Shown here: positions 44,196-53,243 of the stretch, piece after piece
How the letters are laid out: every line of letters starts with the position of its first letter
Numbering within the stretch: the stretch's first letter is position 1
Assembly (NCBI GenBank): GCA_002282385.1
Contig: NCJG01000001.1
Coordinates: 124,001 to 188,000, forward strand
Source of the DNA: Sphingomonadales bacterium 39-57-19
GTDB taxonomy: Bacteria > Pseudomonadota > Alphaproteobacteria > Sphingomonadales > Sphingomonadaceae
Direction of reading: 5' to 3'
DNA: 64,000 nucleotides
The notes under the pieces: generated by a model
The model's database searches: none
Told to the model about the DNA's origin: nothing
Seen by the model: only the letters and a program-made list of their open reading frames with translations
Translations under genes and position numbers: made by a program

Positions 44196-45227
44196 ATGCC
44201 CGCTATTTGGGATTTGCCAGACTTTGACTCGCATGAAGCGGTCCATGTGTTTGATGACCGCGCGACAGGGCTCAAGGCTGTCATTGCGGTGCACTCGACC
44301 CATTTGGGGCCAGCAGCGGGCGGAACGCGTTTCTGGCATTATGCCGACCCACAAGCGGCGATCACCGACGCGCTCCGTTTGTCGCGCGGTATGAGCTACA
44401 AAAACGCCATGGCGGGGCTTTCGGCCGGTGGTGGTAAGGCCGTCATTCTGGCCAATCCGCAGCCCGCCAAACCACAGGAACTGCTTGAAGCATTTGCACG
44501 TGCTGTCGACTCGCTCGGCGGGAAATATATCACTGCGCAGGATGTGGGCATTTCCGAAGCGGACATGGTTGCCGTTTCCAAGGTTACCCCGCATGTTGCC
44601 GGACTTCCGGGCCAAGGTGGCGATCCTGGGCCATATACAGCGCGTGGCGTCTTTCTGGGCGTTCAGGCAGCGGTCAAGCATGCGCTTGGTACAGATGACC
44701 TGAATGGCGTCCATGTGGCCATTCAGGGCGTCGGCAGCGTCGGTGGCGGGCTCGCGCGTTATCTGGCGGAAGAGGGCGCCAAGCTGACGCTTGCAGATGT
44801 TGACGCGCAGCGCGCTGCAGATCTTGCGCGTGAACTGGGTGGGCAGAGTGTTGCGGCCGATGCCATTATGACGGTGGAAGCCGATGTGTTCAGCCCGTGC
44901 GCGCTGGGTGCAGTGCTGACCGAAGCCAGTGTAGCCGTGTTAAAAGTGCGCGCCGTTGCCGGTGGTGCAAACAATCAGCTCGCAACTGGCCCTGAAGGCC
45001 GGATGCTCGCCGACCGCGGTATCTTATATGCGCCGGATTATGTCATTAACGCAGGCGGTATTATCAACGTGCTGCGCCAGATCGAAAATGCCGACGATGC
45101 CGAGATTAACCGGCGCATCGATGCCATTGCAGGCCGATTGGCGGCTATCTGGAATGAAAGCGATTCGACCGGCAAAACACCGGCTGAAGTCGCCGACAAT
45201 ATGGCACAAAAGCTTATTGGCCGCTGA
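44196..45227 (+). CDS. Leucine/valine/phenylalanine dehydrogenase family enzyme
   Basis: This NAD-dependent amino acid dehydrogenase oxidatively deaminates branched-chain amino acids. The 343-residue product starts at 44196, which has GGGAG upstream; an ATG at 44166 is also in frame. Catalytic lysines lie in GMSYKNAMAGL (Lys69) and SAGGGKAVI (Lys81), the Rossmann motif is IQGVGSVGGGLARYL, and the glutamate-dehydrogenase-like APDYVINAGG is seen. The presence of ilv and leu genes elsewhere in the window makes a catabolic counterpart plausible. Distinguishing Leu from Val preference is not possible here. Confidence 0.9.
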   Translation: MPAIWDLPDFDSHEAVHVFDDRATGLKAVIAVHSTHLGPAAGGTRFWHYADPQAAITDALRLSRGMSYKNAMAGLSAGGGKAVILANPQPAKPQELLEAFARAVDSLGGKYITAQDVGISEADMVAVSKVTPHVAGLPGQGGDPGPYTARGVFLGVQAAVKHALGTDDLNGVHVAIQGVGSVGGGLARYLAEEGAKLTLADVDAQRAADLARELGGQSVAADAIMTVEADVFSPCALGAVLTEASVAVLKVRAVAGGANNQLATGPEGRMLADRGILYAPDYVINAGGIINVLRQIENADDAEINRRIDAIAGRLAAIWNESDSTGKTPAEVADNMAQKLIGR

Positions 45228-45264
45228 TGCCAAATCCATTGGCGTAACGCTTTGGCGGTGCTAG

Positions 45265-45996
45265 ATGCATCGCCGACTTATGCATCGTTTCGCCAATCCT
45301 GCTCGTTTTTTACGCATTGCAAAGCCACTCACGCCTTGGCTGTTGTGGATGGGCATCGCTTTGACCCTTGGTGCGTGCCTGTGGGGTGTGTTCTTCACGC
45401 CAACTGAGCGCCTTATGGGCGATACCGTAAAGATTATTTTCGTTCATGTGCCCGCCGCATGGCTCGGTATGGGCGGATGGACGGGCATTGCGATTGCGAG
45501 CATCGTTCAGCTGGTCTGGCGTCATCCGCTTGCTGGCGTGTCCGCGCGCGCAATTGCGGTCCCCGGCGCGACCTTTGCGGCGATTTGCCTGATCACCGGG
45601 TCGATTTGGGGCAGGCCAACATGGGGCACATGGTGGGTGTGGGATGGCCGGCTGACATCCATGCTGGTGCTGTTTTTCCTATATCTTGGATATATCGCGC
45701 TTTCTAACGCGTCGAGCGAGAAGGGCGATACGAGCCGCGTTGCCGCCGTTTTCGGCATCATCGGTGCCGTCAACATTCCAATCATCAACCGCTCGGTCAT
45801 CTGGTGGGAAAGCCAACACCAAAAGGCGAGCATCACCTTGGGTGGCTCTTCCATCGATCAGGCCTATCTGGTGCCGCTTTTTGTTTCCGTTGCGGGCTTC
45901 AGCCTGTTGTTCGGCGCGTTGGTGTTGATGCGGATGCGCACTGCGCTGGCAGAAATGCGGATTGAGGCGCGTATGCGCCGGATGGCGGACTATTGA
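45265..45996 (+). CDS. ccmC: CcmC, heme-handling membrane protein
   Basis: CcmC loads heme on CcmE in the periplasm. The 243-residue protein has six hydrophobic segments and the tryptophan-rich WGRPTWGTWWVWDGRLT motif (near residue 113), with periplasmic histidines in FVHVPAAW and ESQHQKAS. It is the first gene of the ccmCDEFGHI operon. ccmD starts on the last base of its stop codon. Confidence 0.94.
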   Translation: MHRRLMHRFANPARFLRIAKPLTPWLLWMGIALTLGACLWGVFFTPTERLMGDTVKIIFVHVPAAWLGMGGWTGIAIASIVQLVWRHPLAGVSARAIAVPGATFAAICLITGSIWGRPTWGTWWVWDGRLTSMLVLFFLYLGYIALSNASSEKGDTSRVAAVFGIIGAVNIPIINRSVIWWESQHQKASITLGGSSIDQAYLVPLFVSVAGFSLLFGALVLMRMRTALAEMRIEARMRRMADY

Positions 45997-46127
45997 TGCC
46001 GCACGCACCGTTCATCATTGCGTCTTTTGTTGTCACGGGCGTTGGCATCAGCTGGCTTGTGATCTCCAGCTATCTTGCCATGCGTCGTGCAGAGGCATCG
46101 GCAGATGAATTGAGGCAACAGCCATGA
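45996..46127 (+). CDS. ccmD: CcmD, small heme exporter subunit
   Basis: A 43-residue protein with one membrane segment (PFIIASFVVTGVGISWLVIS, about 5-24) followed by a charged tail containing MRRAEASADELRQQP. It overlaps ccmC by one base and ccmE by four bases. Position, size and topology fit CcmD, which stabilises the CcmABC-CcmE complex; sequence similarity within this family is always low. Confidence 0.85.
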   Translation: MPHAPFIIASFVVTGVGISWLVISSYLAMRRAEASADELRQQP

Positions 46128-46573
46128 AGCCCAAGCATCAACGCCTGCTGCTTGCCGTGATTGCGGTTTTCGCCCTGATAGGTGCTGGCCTGATCGCGGC
46201 GGCGGCATTGCGCGAAGAAGCTTCATATTTTTACACGCCCACCACCTTGGCCAGTGCCAATGTTGCGCCGGGCAAGGCCATTCGCCTTGGCGGAATGGTG
46301 CAAAAGGGCTCAATCGTCCGCGCGCCCGATGGCGTTTCGATTATCTTTACGGTGCAGGACAAAGATAAAACGCAAAAGGTCGCCTATCGGGGTATTACGC
46401 CCGATCTGTTCGTTGAAGGGTCCGGCGTGGTTGCAGATGGCCGGCTTGGCGCCGACGGTATCTTTATAGCGGACAGCTTGTTGGCGAAGCATGACGAAAA
46501 TTATGTGCCCAAAGAACTGGCGGATATCGACATGAATTCCGCAGAACACACAAAGGACACGCTTTCAAAATGA
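46124..46573 (+). CDS. ccmE: CcmE, periplasmic heme chaperone
   Basis: The 149-residue protein has an N-terminal membrane anchor (residues 7-28), an OB-fold domain and the covalent heme site H-D-E-N-Y (His123, Tyr127). It receives heme from CcmC and delivers it to CcmF. ATGA overlap with ccmD. Confidence 0.95.
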   Translation: MKPKHQRLLLAVIAVFALIGAGLIAAAALREEASYFYTPTTLASANVAPGKAIRLGGMVQKGSIVRAPDGVSIIFTVQDKDKTQKVAYRGITPDLFVEGSGVVADGRLGADGIFIADSLLAKHDENYVPKELADIDMNSAEHTKDTLSK

Positions 46574-46583
46574 AGGCTTTGAC

Positions 46584-48515
46584 ATGATGGCAGAGGCAGG
46601 ACTTGCCGCATTGTGGCTGGCCGCCGCAATGGCGCTGTTGCAGCTTGTGGGCGGCATGACATTGTTGCGCGGCGGGGCGGGGCAGCTTGTGCCGCTCATC
46701 AAGCCTGCCGCCTATGTCCAAGGTGCGTTATGCGCCTTTGCGTTTCTCGCGCTGATGTGGCTGTTTTACGTAACCGACTTGTCGGTGTTGCTGGTCGCCA
46801 GCAATAGCCACATTGATAAGCCACTGATTTTCAAACTTGCGGGCACATGGGGCAACCATGAAGGTTCAATGCTGCTGTGGGTGTCGGTTTTGTCGGTGTC
46901 CGGCGCTGCGATTGCGCTGCTGGAAAAGCGGATTGAGCCCAAAACGCTCAATGCCACGCTGGCGGTGCAGGCATTCATTGCCCTTGGTTTTTTTGCGTTC
47001 CTTTTGTTCGCATCTAACCCATTCGAGCGTCTCGTCCCTGCGCCTGTTGAAGGGAATGGGCTGAATCCATTGCTTCAGGATGTCGGCCTCGCGTTCCATC
47101 CGCCGACTTTATATTTTGGTTATGTGGGGCTTTCGATCGCCTTTTCCTTTGCTGTGGGCGCACTGTTGACTAATCAGGTTGGGCCGGCGTTTGCACGCGC
47201 TATGCGGCCTTGGGTGTTGGCTGCGTGGATATTCCTGACCGTCGGCATCACCGCCGGCAGCTATTGGGCCTATTATGAGCTTGGCTGGGGTGGCTGGTGG
47301 TTCTGGGACCCCGTTGAAAACGCATCGCTGCTACCATGGCTTGCGGCGACCGCGCTTCTGCATTCGGTCAGCGTCCTTGCGACCCGGAACGCTTTGCGCG
47401 CATGGACGATCATGCTGGCGCTCGTTGCATTTGCAATGTCGATGGCTGGAACGTTCTTGGTGCGGTCGGGCATTTTGACGAGCGTCCACGCATTTGCTGT
47501 CGATCCGGAACGCGGGGCATTCATTCTTGCTTTGATGCTGATATACACCAGCCTTGCGTTTGTGATTTTTGCTTTGCGCATCGGTTCGGTCAAGCAAGGC
47601 GAGCCGTTTCAGCTCATCAGCCGCGAAGGCGGCATTGTGGCGAACAATATTTTCCTCAGCGTTATCCTTGCCGTGGTGCTCATCGGCACGCTGTACCCGT
47701 TGGCCGCCGAAGCGATGGGCGACAAGATTTCGGTTGGCCCGCCTTATTTCAACAAGGCAACGGTGCCAATCGCTGTGTTGTTGATGCTTGCCCTTTTGAT
47801 TGGCCCAATGCTGCGCTGGCGCCGCGATGATCTCAAACGCTTAAAATATTGGCTTATCGGCGGCGCTGCAATTTTGTTGTGGAGCGGCATTGCCGTGAGG
47901 AAGTTCGCGCCGGACATTGGGCTTTTCCCATTGCTTGGGATCGCCTTGTCATTGGCACTGGCTGTCGCCGCTTGGCTGCCCTTACGCGGCCGCAAATTGC
48001 TGCGCACGCCATTGCCTATATTCGGTATGGTCATCGCGCATTTCGGCATTGCGGTGAGCGTTTTCGGTATGGCGGCAGAGTCCGGATTTTCATCAGAAAC
48101 ATTGACCGCGCTTGCCCCGGGTGAAAGCGCGCAAGTCGCGGGCTGGCAAGTGAAGCTCGACGACGTCAATCCTGTTGTCGGGGACAATTGGGTCGCAGTT
48201 GAAGGCCAGATGCATGCCGTAAAAAATGGCAATGCGTTCGTGCTTCGTCCGCAATCACGGCAGTTTTTCAAGCCTGAAATGCAAACGAGTGAGGCGGCAT
48301 TGCTGACCCGTTGGAATGGCCAACTTTATGCCGTCATTGCGCAGCCTGACCAAGAGGGCGATGGCCGCTGGCAAGTGCGCTTGTGGTGGAAACCCTTTGT
48401 GTCGTTCATCTGGTATGGCGGACTGCTCATCGCGGTCGGTGGCATCATTGCGCTGCTTGGCCGCATGTTCCGGCGCGCGAAAAAGCCTGCTAAAAACAAG
48501 TGGCAGACGGCATGA
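46584..48515 (+). CDS. ccmF: CcmF, heme lyase subunit
   Basis: A 643-residue polytopic membrane protein that ligates heme to apocytochrome c. The WWD motif GWGGWWFWDPVENASLLPW and the histidines in NHEGSMLLW, AFHPPTLYFGYVG and LHSVS are the heme-handling residues. About 14-15 hydrophobic segments are present. AAGG lies before the ATG at 46584; a second ATG follows directly. The stop overlaps ccmG by four bases. Confidence 0.95.
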   Translation: MMAEAGLAALWLAAAMALLQLVGGMTLLRGGAGQLVPLIKPAAYVQGALCAFAFLALMWLFYVTDLSVLLVASNSHIDKPLIFKLAGTWGNHEGSMLLWVSVLSVSGAAIALLEKRIEPKTLNATLAVQAFIALGFFAFLLFASNPFERLVPAPVEGNGLNPLLQDVGLAFHPPTLYFGYVGLSIAFSFAVGALLTNQVGPAFARAMRPWVLAAWIFLTVGITAGSYWAYYELGWGGWWFWDPVENASLLPWLAATALLHSVSVLATRNALRAWTIMLALVAFAMSMAGTFLVRSGILTSVHAFAVDPERGAFILALMLIYTSLAFVIFALRIGSVKQGEPFQLISREGGIVANNIFLSVILAVVLIGTLYPLAAEAMGDKISVGPPYFNKATVPIAVLLMLALLIGPMLRWRRDDLKRLKYWLIGGAAILLWSGIAVRKFAPDIGLFPLLGIALSLALAVAAWLPLRGRKLLRTPLPIFGMVIAHFGIAVSVFGMAAESGFSSETLTALAPGESAQVAGWQVKLDDVNPVVGDNWVAVEGQMHAVKNGNAFVLRPQSRQFFKPEMQTSEAALLTRWNGQLYAVIAQPDQEGDGRWQVRLWWKPFVSFIWYGGLLIAVGGIIALLGRMFRRAKKPAKNKWQTA

Positions 48516-49042
48516 ACCGGCCCTGGCTTCTGTGGATCCCGCTTGCGGTGGTCGCTTTAATAGGTGGTCTGGCCATTTACGGCCTGGCTGTGCCGAAAGA
48601 CGAACAGGTGCATTCGGCGATGATTGGCCAAAAGCTGCCAGCATTTTCATTGCCTGCCGCAGCGGCGGGAGTCGAAGGCTTGGCCAGCGGCGATATGGTT
48701 GATGGGAAGCCTCGTTTGCTCAACATTTTTGCCAGCTGGTGCCTGCCGTGCAAGGCGGAAGCGCCGTATCTTGAAGCGTTGAAAAAGGCAGGTGTCGAAA
48801 TTGACGCTATCGCCATCCGCGACAGACCCGAAGACGTCGCAGCATTTCTGAGTGAATTTGGTAACCCGTTCCGGCGGATTGGATCGGACAGCGAAATGGC
48901 TGTTCAGCTTAAGCTTGGCTCGTCAGGGGTTCCGGAAACCTATGTCATCGGCGGTGACGGAACGATATTGTATCAGCATATCGGTGATATCCGGGCCGAA
49001 CATGTCCCGATGCTGATTGAAAAAGTGAACGCAGCGAAATGA
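48512..49042 (+). CDS. ccmG: CcmG/DsbE, thiol:disulfide interchange protein
   Basis: A membrane-anchored thioredoxin-fold protein of 176 residues that reduces the heme-binding CXXCH motif of apocytochromes. The N-terminal anchor (about 5-25) is followed by FASWCLPCKAEAP with Cys77 and Cys80, and by SGVPETYVI with the cis-proline. The start at 48512 overlaps the ccmF stop (ATGA); a longer frame from 48500 is possible but unlikely. Confidence 0.95.
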   Translation: MNRPWLLWIPLAVVALIGGLAIYGLAVPKDEQVHSAMIGQKLPAFSLPAAAAGVEGLASGDMVDGKPRLLNIFASWCLPCKAEAPYLEALKKAGVEIDAIAIRDRPEDVAAFLSEFGNPFRRIGSDSEMAVQLKLGSSGVPETYVIGGDGTILYQHIGDIRAEHVPMLIEKVNAAK

Positions 49043-49440
49043 GAATGCTCGCGCTCATCTCTCTGATGCTTGCAACACCCGTGTTCGCGCAAGGCAGCGG
49101 TCCCACGCCCGCATTGGCGAACCGTCAGTTGCCCGATCCCGCACAGGAAGCGGCGGCGACCAAGTTGATGCACAGCTTGCGCTGCATTCAATGCCAGGGC
49201 CAATCGATCGCCGATAGTGACGCGCATATGGCAGGTACGATGCGCGCGGAGGTGCGGCAACAAATTGCAGCGGGGCAAAAGCCCGAGGCCATTCGGCGCT
49301 GGATGATCGCGCGCTACGGTGAATGGGTCAGCTTTGAACCTGATATGAAGGGGGCAGGGCTGTTGCTTTGGCTTACCCCCTTGTTGGTCCTGATCGCTGG
49401 CATATGGCTGGCACGCGGACTATTCCGGAGGGGCGCATGA
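49039..49440 (+). CDS. ccmH: CcmH/CycL, cytochrome c biogenesis reductase subunit
   Basis: A 133-residue protein with a signal peptide (cleaved near FAQG), the redox pair L-R-C-I-Q-C (Cys49, Cys52) and a C-terminal membrane helix (LLLWLTPLLVLIAGIWLARG). It is the short, TPR-free form, with TPR function supplied by the following ccmI. ATGA overlap on both sides. Confidence 0.94.
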   Translation: MRMLALISLMLATPVFAQGSGPTPALANRQLPDPAQEAAATKLMHSLRCIQCQGQSIADSDAHMAGTMRAEVRQQIAAGQKPEAIRRWMIARYGEWVSFEPDMKGAGLLLWLTPLLVLIAGIWLARGLFRRGA

Positions 49441-50093
49441 ACGGTTGGTTTGCACTTGGCATTTTGGCGGTACTCAGCCTGGCCGTGCTCGTCTGGAATG
49501 TCCGATCGTCGAGAGGTTTGTGGCAGATTGCCGCGGCTGTCATTCTATTGGGTATGACGGGGTACGCGCTTCAGGGACGGCCCACGACACCATCGTCACC
49601 GGCCAAGCCACTGGCGGCAAGCGAAGTCGCCGCGACCCAGCTTGTCGACATACGGGCTGATATGGACCAAAGCTTTGGCAGCGCAAAACGCTGGCTCGTC
49701 ACCGCGGATTCATTTGCCAAGCAGGGCGATTACACGCTGTCGGCATCCTATATTCAGGCTGGTTTGCGTAAAGACCCCAACAACCCCGATTTGTGGTCCG
49801 CATTGGGTTTGCAGCTGATGCTCGCAAGTGAAGGCCAAATGTCGCCTCCGGCGCAATTGGCATTTGATAAGGCGCGGGCAATCCGGCCCAATTATCCTGC
49901 GCCATATTATTTCGCGGGGCTTGCGCGGCTCTTTGCCGGTGACCTCGACGGGGCCATTTTGCTGTGGGAAAAGACCGTGTCGCTCGCGACACCGCAAGCC
50001 AAGTGGAAGGCACGTATTGAGTCGCAACTGCAAGCGGCAAAGGCATTGCAGGCGCAGGCAGCTAATGCCCAAGCCGCCAATGCAGCTAAGTAG
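49437..50093 (+). CDS. ccmI: CcmI-like TPR protein, apocytochrome c chaperone
   Basis: The 218-residue protein has two N-terminal hydrophobic stretches (about 4-40), then TPR-type helices with DSFAKQGDYTLSASYIQAGL, PDLWSALGLQLM and ARLFAGDLDGAILLWEKTV, and a coiled Ala/Gln tail. CcmI hands apocytochrome to the CcmFH complex. The start at 49437 overlaps the ccmH stop; the open frame to 49368 is inside ccmH. It closes the ccm operon. Confidence 0.88.
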   Translation: MNGWFALGILAVLSLAVLVWNVRSSRGLWQIAAAVILLGMTGYALQGRPTTPSSPAKPLAASEVAATQLVDIRADMDQSFGSAKRWLVTADSFAKQGDYTLSASYIQAGLRKDPNNPDLWSALGLQLMLASEGQMSPPAQLAFDKARAIRPNYPAPYYFAGLARLFAGDLDGAILLWEKTVSLATPQAKWKARIESQLQAAKALQAQAANAQAANAAK

Positions 50094-50197
50094 CTGATAT
50101 AATTGATTTTTCATATCAATAGCTGACATCATTGCTTTGTTGTGATGGGTTGGTGCCCATGCTAATGCGCGCGTCCTGACTGCTTCTAGGGGCAATC

Positions 50198-50220
50198 GGG
50201 GGAAACGCCGGGGAAACGAA
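50198..50220 (+). promoter_or_regulatory. Tandem CGGGGAAACG at the kup ribosome-binding site
   Basis: CGGGGGAAACG and CGGGGAAACG follow each other directly before the kup ATG. The second copy provides the ribosome-binding GGGGA; the first is a near-copy eleven bases upstream. Its role is unknown; a small duplication or a binding site is possible. Confidence 0.35.
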
Positions 50221-52161
50221 ATGGTTGGACCGCAAGCCGCAGACGATTTTGGTCATAGCGAGCAAGATCAACATAAAAGCCATGCCCCGAAGGGGTCGTT
50301 GCTCGCGCTGTGCGTTGGCACAGTTGGCGTTGTGTTTGGCGACATCGGCACCAGCCCGATTTATGCTTTCCGCGAAACATTCGCCGGACATCATCCCATC
50401 ACCCCCGATCCGATGCACATTAATGGTGTGCTAAGTCTCGTTTTTTGGTCGATGATGATCGTTGTGACATTCAAATATGTCTTCACGATCATGAAAGCTG
50501 ACAACAAGGGCGAGGGCGGAAGTCTTGCTCTTCTCGCGCTGATTAACCGGCAGACTGCAGGCGCAAAATGGACCGCGCCCTTCGTGATGCTGGGCGTTTT
50601 TGCAACCGCATTATTCTACGGCGATTCCATGATTACGCCTGCGATGTCGATCCTGTCGGCGGCGGAAGGTCTGAAATATGTCAGCCAAGGTTTTAGCGCT
50701 TGGATCTTGCCCATATCGATCGTGATTATCGGTGGACTGTTTGCATTCCAATCGCGCGGCACGGCAAAGGTTGGCGCATGGTTCGGGCCGATTATGCTGG
50801 TCTATTTCGCAACGCTTGCCGGTCTTGGCATTATGCATCTGACAAAGATGCCGTTGATCATTCTCGATGTTCTGAACCCGCTAAATGCGCTTTATTTTTT
50901 CTACGCCGATGGCTTTCGCGCATTTGTGGCGATGGGCACTGTCGTGCTCGCCGTTACCGGAGCCGAGGCGCTTTATGCCGATATGGGGCATTTTGGACGG
51001 CGCCCCATCAAGTTCAGCTGGTTGTTCTTCGTTCTGCCAGCCTTGATGCTGAACTATATGGGGCAGGGGGCAATGATCCTGTCGATGACGCCTGAGGAAG
51101 CCCAGATGGCCATTCGTGACCCGTTCTTCCTGATGGTGCCGGACATCATTAGCACGCCGGTTATCATATTGACGATCTTGGCCGCGATTATCGCCAGCCA
51201 AGCCGTGATTTCGGGTGCTTTCTCGCTGACCCAGCAAGCCATTCAATTGGGCTTCATGCCCCGCTTGAGCATTTTGCACACCAGCGAAAAAGCCGCGGGC
51301 CAGATTTATATTCCGGCAATCAACTGGGGCCTGGCGGTGATGGTCCTCTTGCTGGTGCTGTTCTTCCAGTCTTCGTCAAACCTTGCCGCTGCTTATGGTA
51401 TCGCGGTTACGGGTGCGATGTTCATCGATACCTGCCTCATCGCGGTCGTGCTCGTGTCGCTGTGGCAATGGCCAAAGTGGAAAGCCATTCCGATATTGGC
51501 GTTGTTCTTCATCGTCGACTTTGCCTATTTCGGCGCAAACCTGCTCAAGGTTCCGTCGGGCGGCTGGGTGCCGCTGCTGATTGGCTTGGTGATCTTCACC
51601 TTGCTGACGACTTGGTCACGTGGACGCGCGCTGATGCGCGAGCGTATGGCCGAAAGCACCATGCCGATGGAAATCTTCATCAAATCGGCTGCAAACAGCG
51701 CCACGCGGGTTCCCGGCACGGCGATTTTCATGGCGTCGGCCGCGAGCGGCGTTCCTTCGGCTTTGCTGCATAATATCAAGCACAACCGCATATTGCATGA
51801 ACGCGTCATCATTCTCACGGTACAGATCGAAGATGTCCCCTTTGTTGAAACCGGCGAACGGATTATCTGCAAAGACCTTGGTGAAGGATTCTATCGCGTC
51901 AAAATGCGCTTTGGCTTCTTGGAAGAAACCAATGTCCCCGCGACGCTCGATATGGTCGATCTGTGTGGTCCAAAGTTTGATATGATGCACACCAGCTTCT
52001 TCCTGTCGCGGCAGACGCTTATTGCGTCGAAGATCCCGGGCATGGCTATCTGGCGCGAAAAGATTTTTGCATGGATGTTGCGCAACGCCGCAAACGCCAT
52101 GGAGTTCTTTAAGCTGCCCAGCAACCGGGTGGTCGAACTGGGAAGCCAAGTCGAAATTTAA
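50221..52161 (+). CDS. kup: Kup, low-affinity potassium transporter
   Basis: The 646-residue K+/H+ symporter begins with a cytoplasmic stretch, then [20 protein letters not shown], the family signature in the first helix. [12 protein letters not shown] and [13 protein letters not shown] follow. About 12 hydrophobic helices run to near residue 470, with a soluble C-terminal domain. It is expected in the inner membrane. The gene stands alone, with 127 bases before it and 97 after. Confidence 0.95.
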   Translation: MVGPQAADDFGHSEQDQHKSHAPKGSLLALCVGTVGVVFGDIGTSPIYAFRETFAGHHPITPDPMHINGVLSLVFWSMMIVVTFKYVFTIMKADNKGEGGSLALLALINRQTAGAKWTAPFVMLGVFATALFYGDSMITPAMSILSAAEGLKYVSQGFSAWILPISIVIIGGLFAFQSRGTAKVGAWFGPIMLVYFATLAGLGIMHLTKMPLIILDVLNPLNALYFFYADGFRAFVAMGTVVLAVTGAEALYADMGHFGRRPIKFSWLFFVLPALMLNYMGQGAMILSMTPEEAQMAIRDPFFLMVPDIISTPVIILTILAAIIASQAVISGAFSLTQQAIQLGFMPRLSILHTSEKAAGQIYIPAINWGLAVMVLLLVLFFQSSSNLAAAYGIAVTGAMFIDTCLIAVVLVSLWQWPKWKAIPILALFFIVDFAYFGANLLKVPSGGWVPLLIGLVIFTLLTTWSRGRALMRERMAESTMPMEIFIKSAANSATRVPGTAIFMASAASGVPSALLHNIKHNRILHERVIILTVQIEDVPFVETGERIICKDLGEGFYRVKMRFGFLEETNVPATLDMVDLCGPKFDMMHTSFFLSRQTLIASKIPGMAIWREKIFAWMLRNAANAMEFFKLPSNRVVELGSQVEI

Positions 52162-52258
52162 GACGCTACGCCGCGTTGACCATGTGTTTTCGCAAAATCG
52201 CTTGAACCTTTTTGTTTCGACCAATACGAACAAACAGGAACTTCGATTGGAAGATCGT

Positions 52259-52990
52259 ATGTCGGTTATGTCATTGCTTTCGGCGACTAGCTGCGCCGAT
52301 TTGAAGGAAATGTGGCAATCCGTCGATTTCGACCGGCTTGGCGTCACCTTGGATGACGGCAGTAATCCGGCGAGCGCATCGGGCAGTCTGCTCTTTAGCG
52401 GCATCGCCTTTAGCTATGCGTTGCAGGCGTGCCCTGCGCCAGCGGCAACGCACCACATTTTTTGTAACGCTGACCTCACCGATATCCAGTCCGCGGTACA
52501 CATCGATTTAGGCCCAGCAGTCGCATCTGGCCGCATTGTTCCCGCAATTGTTCAGGCTATGCTGGAGCTTGGCGACGTTTTGGGGCGCAACTTGGGTATC
52601 AAGGCCGTGTTTTGGTCTCCGGCTGATGTTGTTTCCGGATATGATTATTACGCGGAGGCTGTGGCGCAATATGCCGAAGGTGCGGCCTTTCCGGCGTTGC
52701 TGTGTGTTGGCTTTGACATGTCGACGATCGCTATCGTGCAAACCACAGGGTTGGCGTGGCTATGCGATCAGGAACTTACCTTCGCGTATCCGCAGCTGCC
52801 CGCGCATGAAGCTATGCGTTATGTGGTGCGCCTTGTGCACGACCTTGCCACGCAAGGGCCATATGACCGCGCACTTGAGCTGCCCGGTTTGCATGCAGAT
52901 GAGGTTGTTGTCGTGACGCCCAGCCCCGATCAGGGCACAGTAAATGCACGCTTGGTTGTTGGTAAAGAGGCCATAAACTCCACCCGATAG
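52259..52990 (+). CDS. DUF4261-like protein of unknown function
   Basis: From the ATG at 52259, with GGA upstream, the product has 243 residues; the longer open frame to 52022 lies inside kup and has the look of a shadow. No signal peptide or membrane span. Pattern: VPAIVQAMLELGDVLG, then KAVFWSPADVVSGYDYYAEA, FPALLCVGFD, and TGLAWLCDQELTFAYP with EAMRYVVRLVHDLATQGP. This order fits proteins annotated as DUF4261, a helix-strand domain without known role. The codon use is like the flanks. Confidence 0.7.
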   Translation: MSVMSLLSATSCADLKEMWQSVDFDRLGVTLDDGSNPASASGSLLFSGIAFSYALQACPAPAATHHIFCNADLTDIQSAVHIDLGPAVASGRIVPAIVQAMLELGDVLGRNLGIKAVFWSPADVVSGYDYYAEAVAQYAEGAAFPALLCVGFDMSTIAIVQTTGLAWLCDQELTFAYPQLPAHEAMRYVVRLVHDLATQGPYDRALELPGLHADEVVVVTPSPDQGTVNARLVVGKEAINSTR

Positions 52991-53127
52991 CACATGGGTC
53001 GCGCCATTTGGCTGGCAACTAAATGGATGCGCATAAATTTTATACTGGACGAATGTTGCTTTGAATGGCTATCGCCGCAACATAATGTCTTTGCATAACG
53101 CGACCTTGCTCCTTCTACGACTTACAC

Positions 53128-53179
53128 GCCCTTAGGCGTGCGCTTGATGTCGGCATCGTTCGGCAGGCCGCCTAAGGGC
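53128..53179 (+). promoter_or_regulatory. Inverted repeat in the leuA leader
   Basis: GCCCTTAGGC (53128-53137) and GCCTAAGGGC (53170-53179) are a perfect 10-bp inverted repeat separated by 32 bases, ending 64 bases before the leuA start. CACGCC/GGCGTG (53125-53140) is a competing inner hairpin around the first arm. Mutually exclusive pairing is what an attenuator or leader switch needs. No leucine-rich leader peptide was found. Confidence 0.4.
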
Positions 53180-53243
53180 TTCATGAAACCCCGCCAAGTC
53201 TTACAGTCCAGATAATGGGCGCAATAGCGAAGTTGCAAAGAAC

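Noticed and set aside
50094..50220. c-di-AMP (ydaO) riboswitch before kup
   Set aside because: No conserved ydaO motif was recognised and this riboswitch class belongs to other phyla.
52022..52258. N-terminal extension of the DUF4261-like frame
   Set aside because: It runs inside kup in another frame; the protein-like part starts at the ATG at 52259 with a ribosome-binding site.
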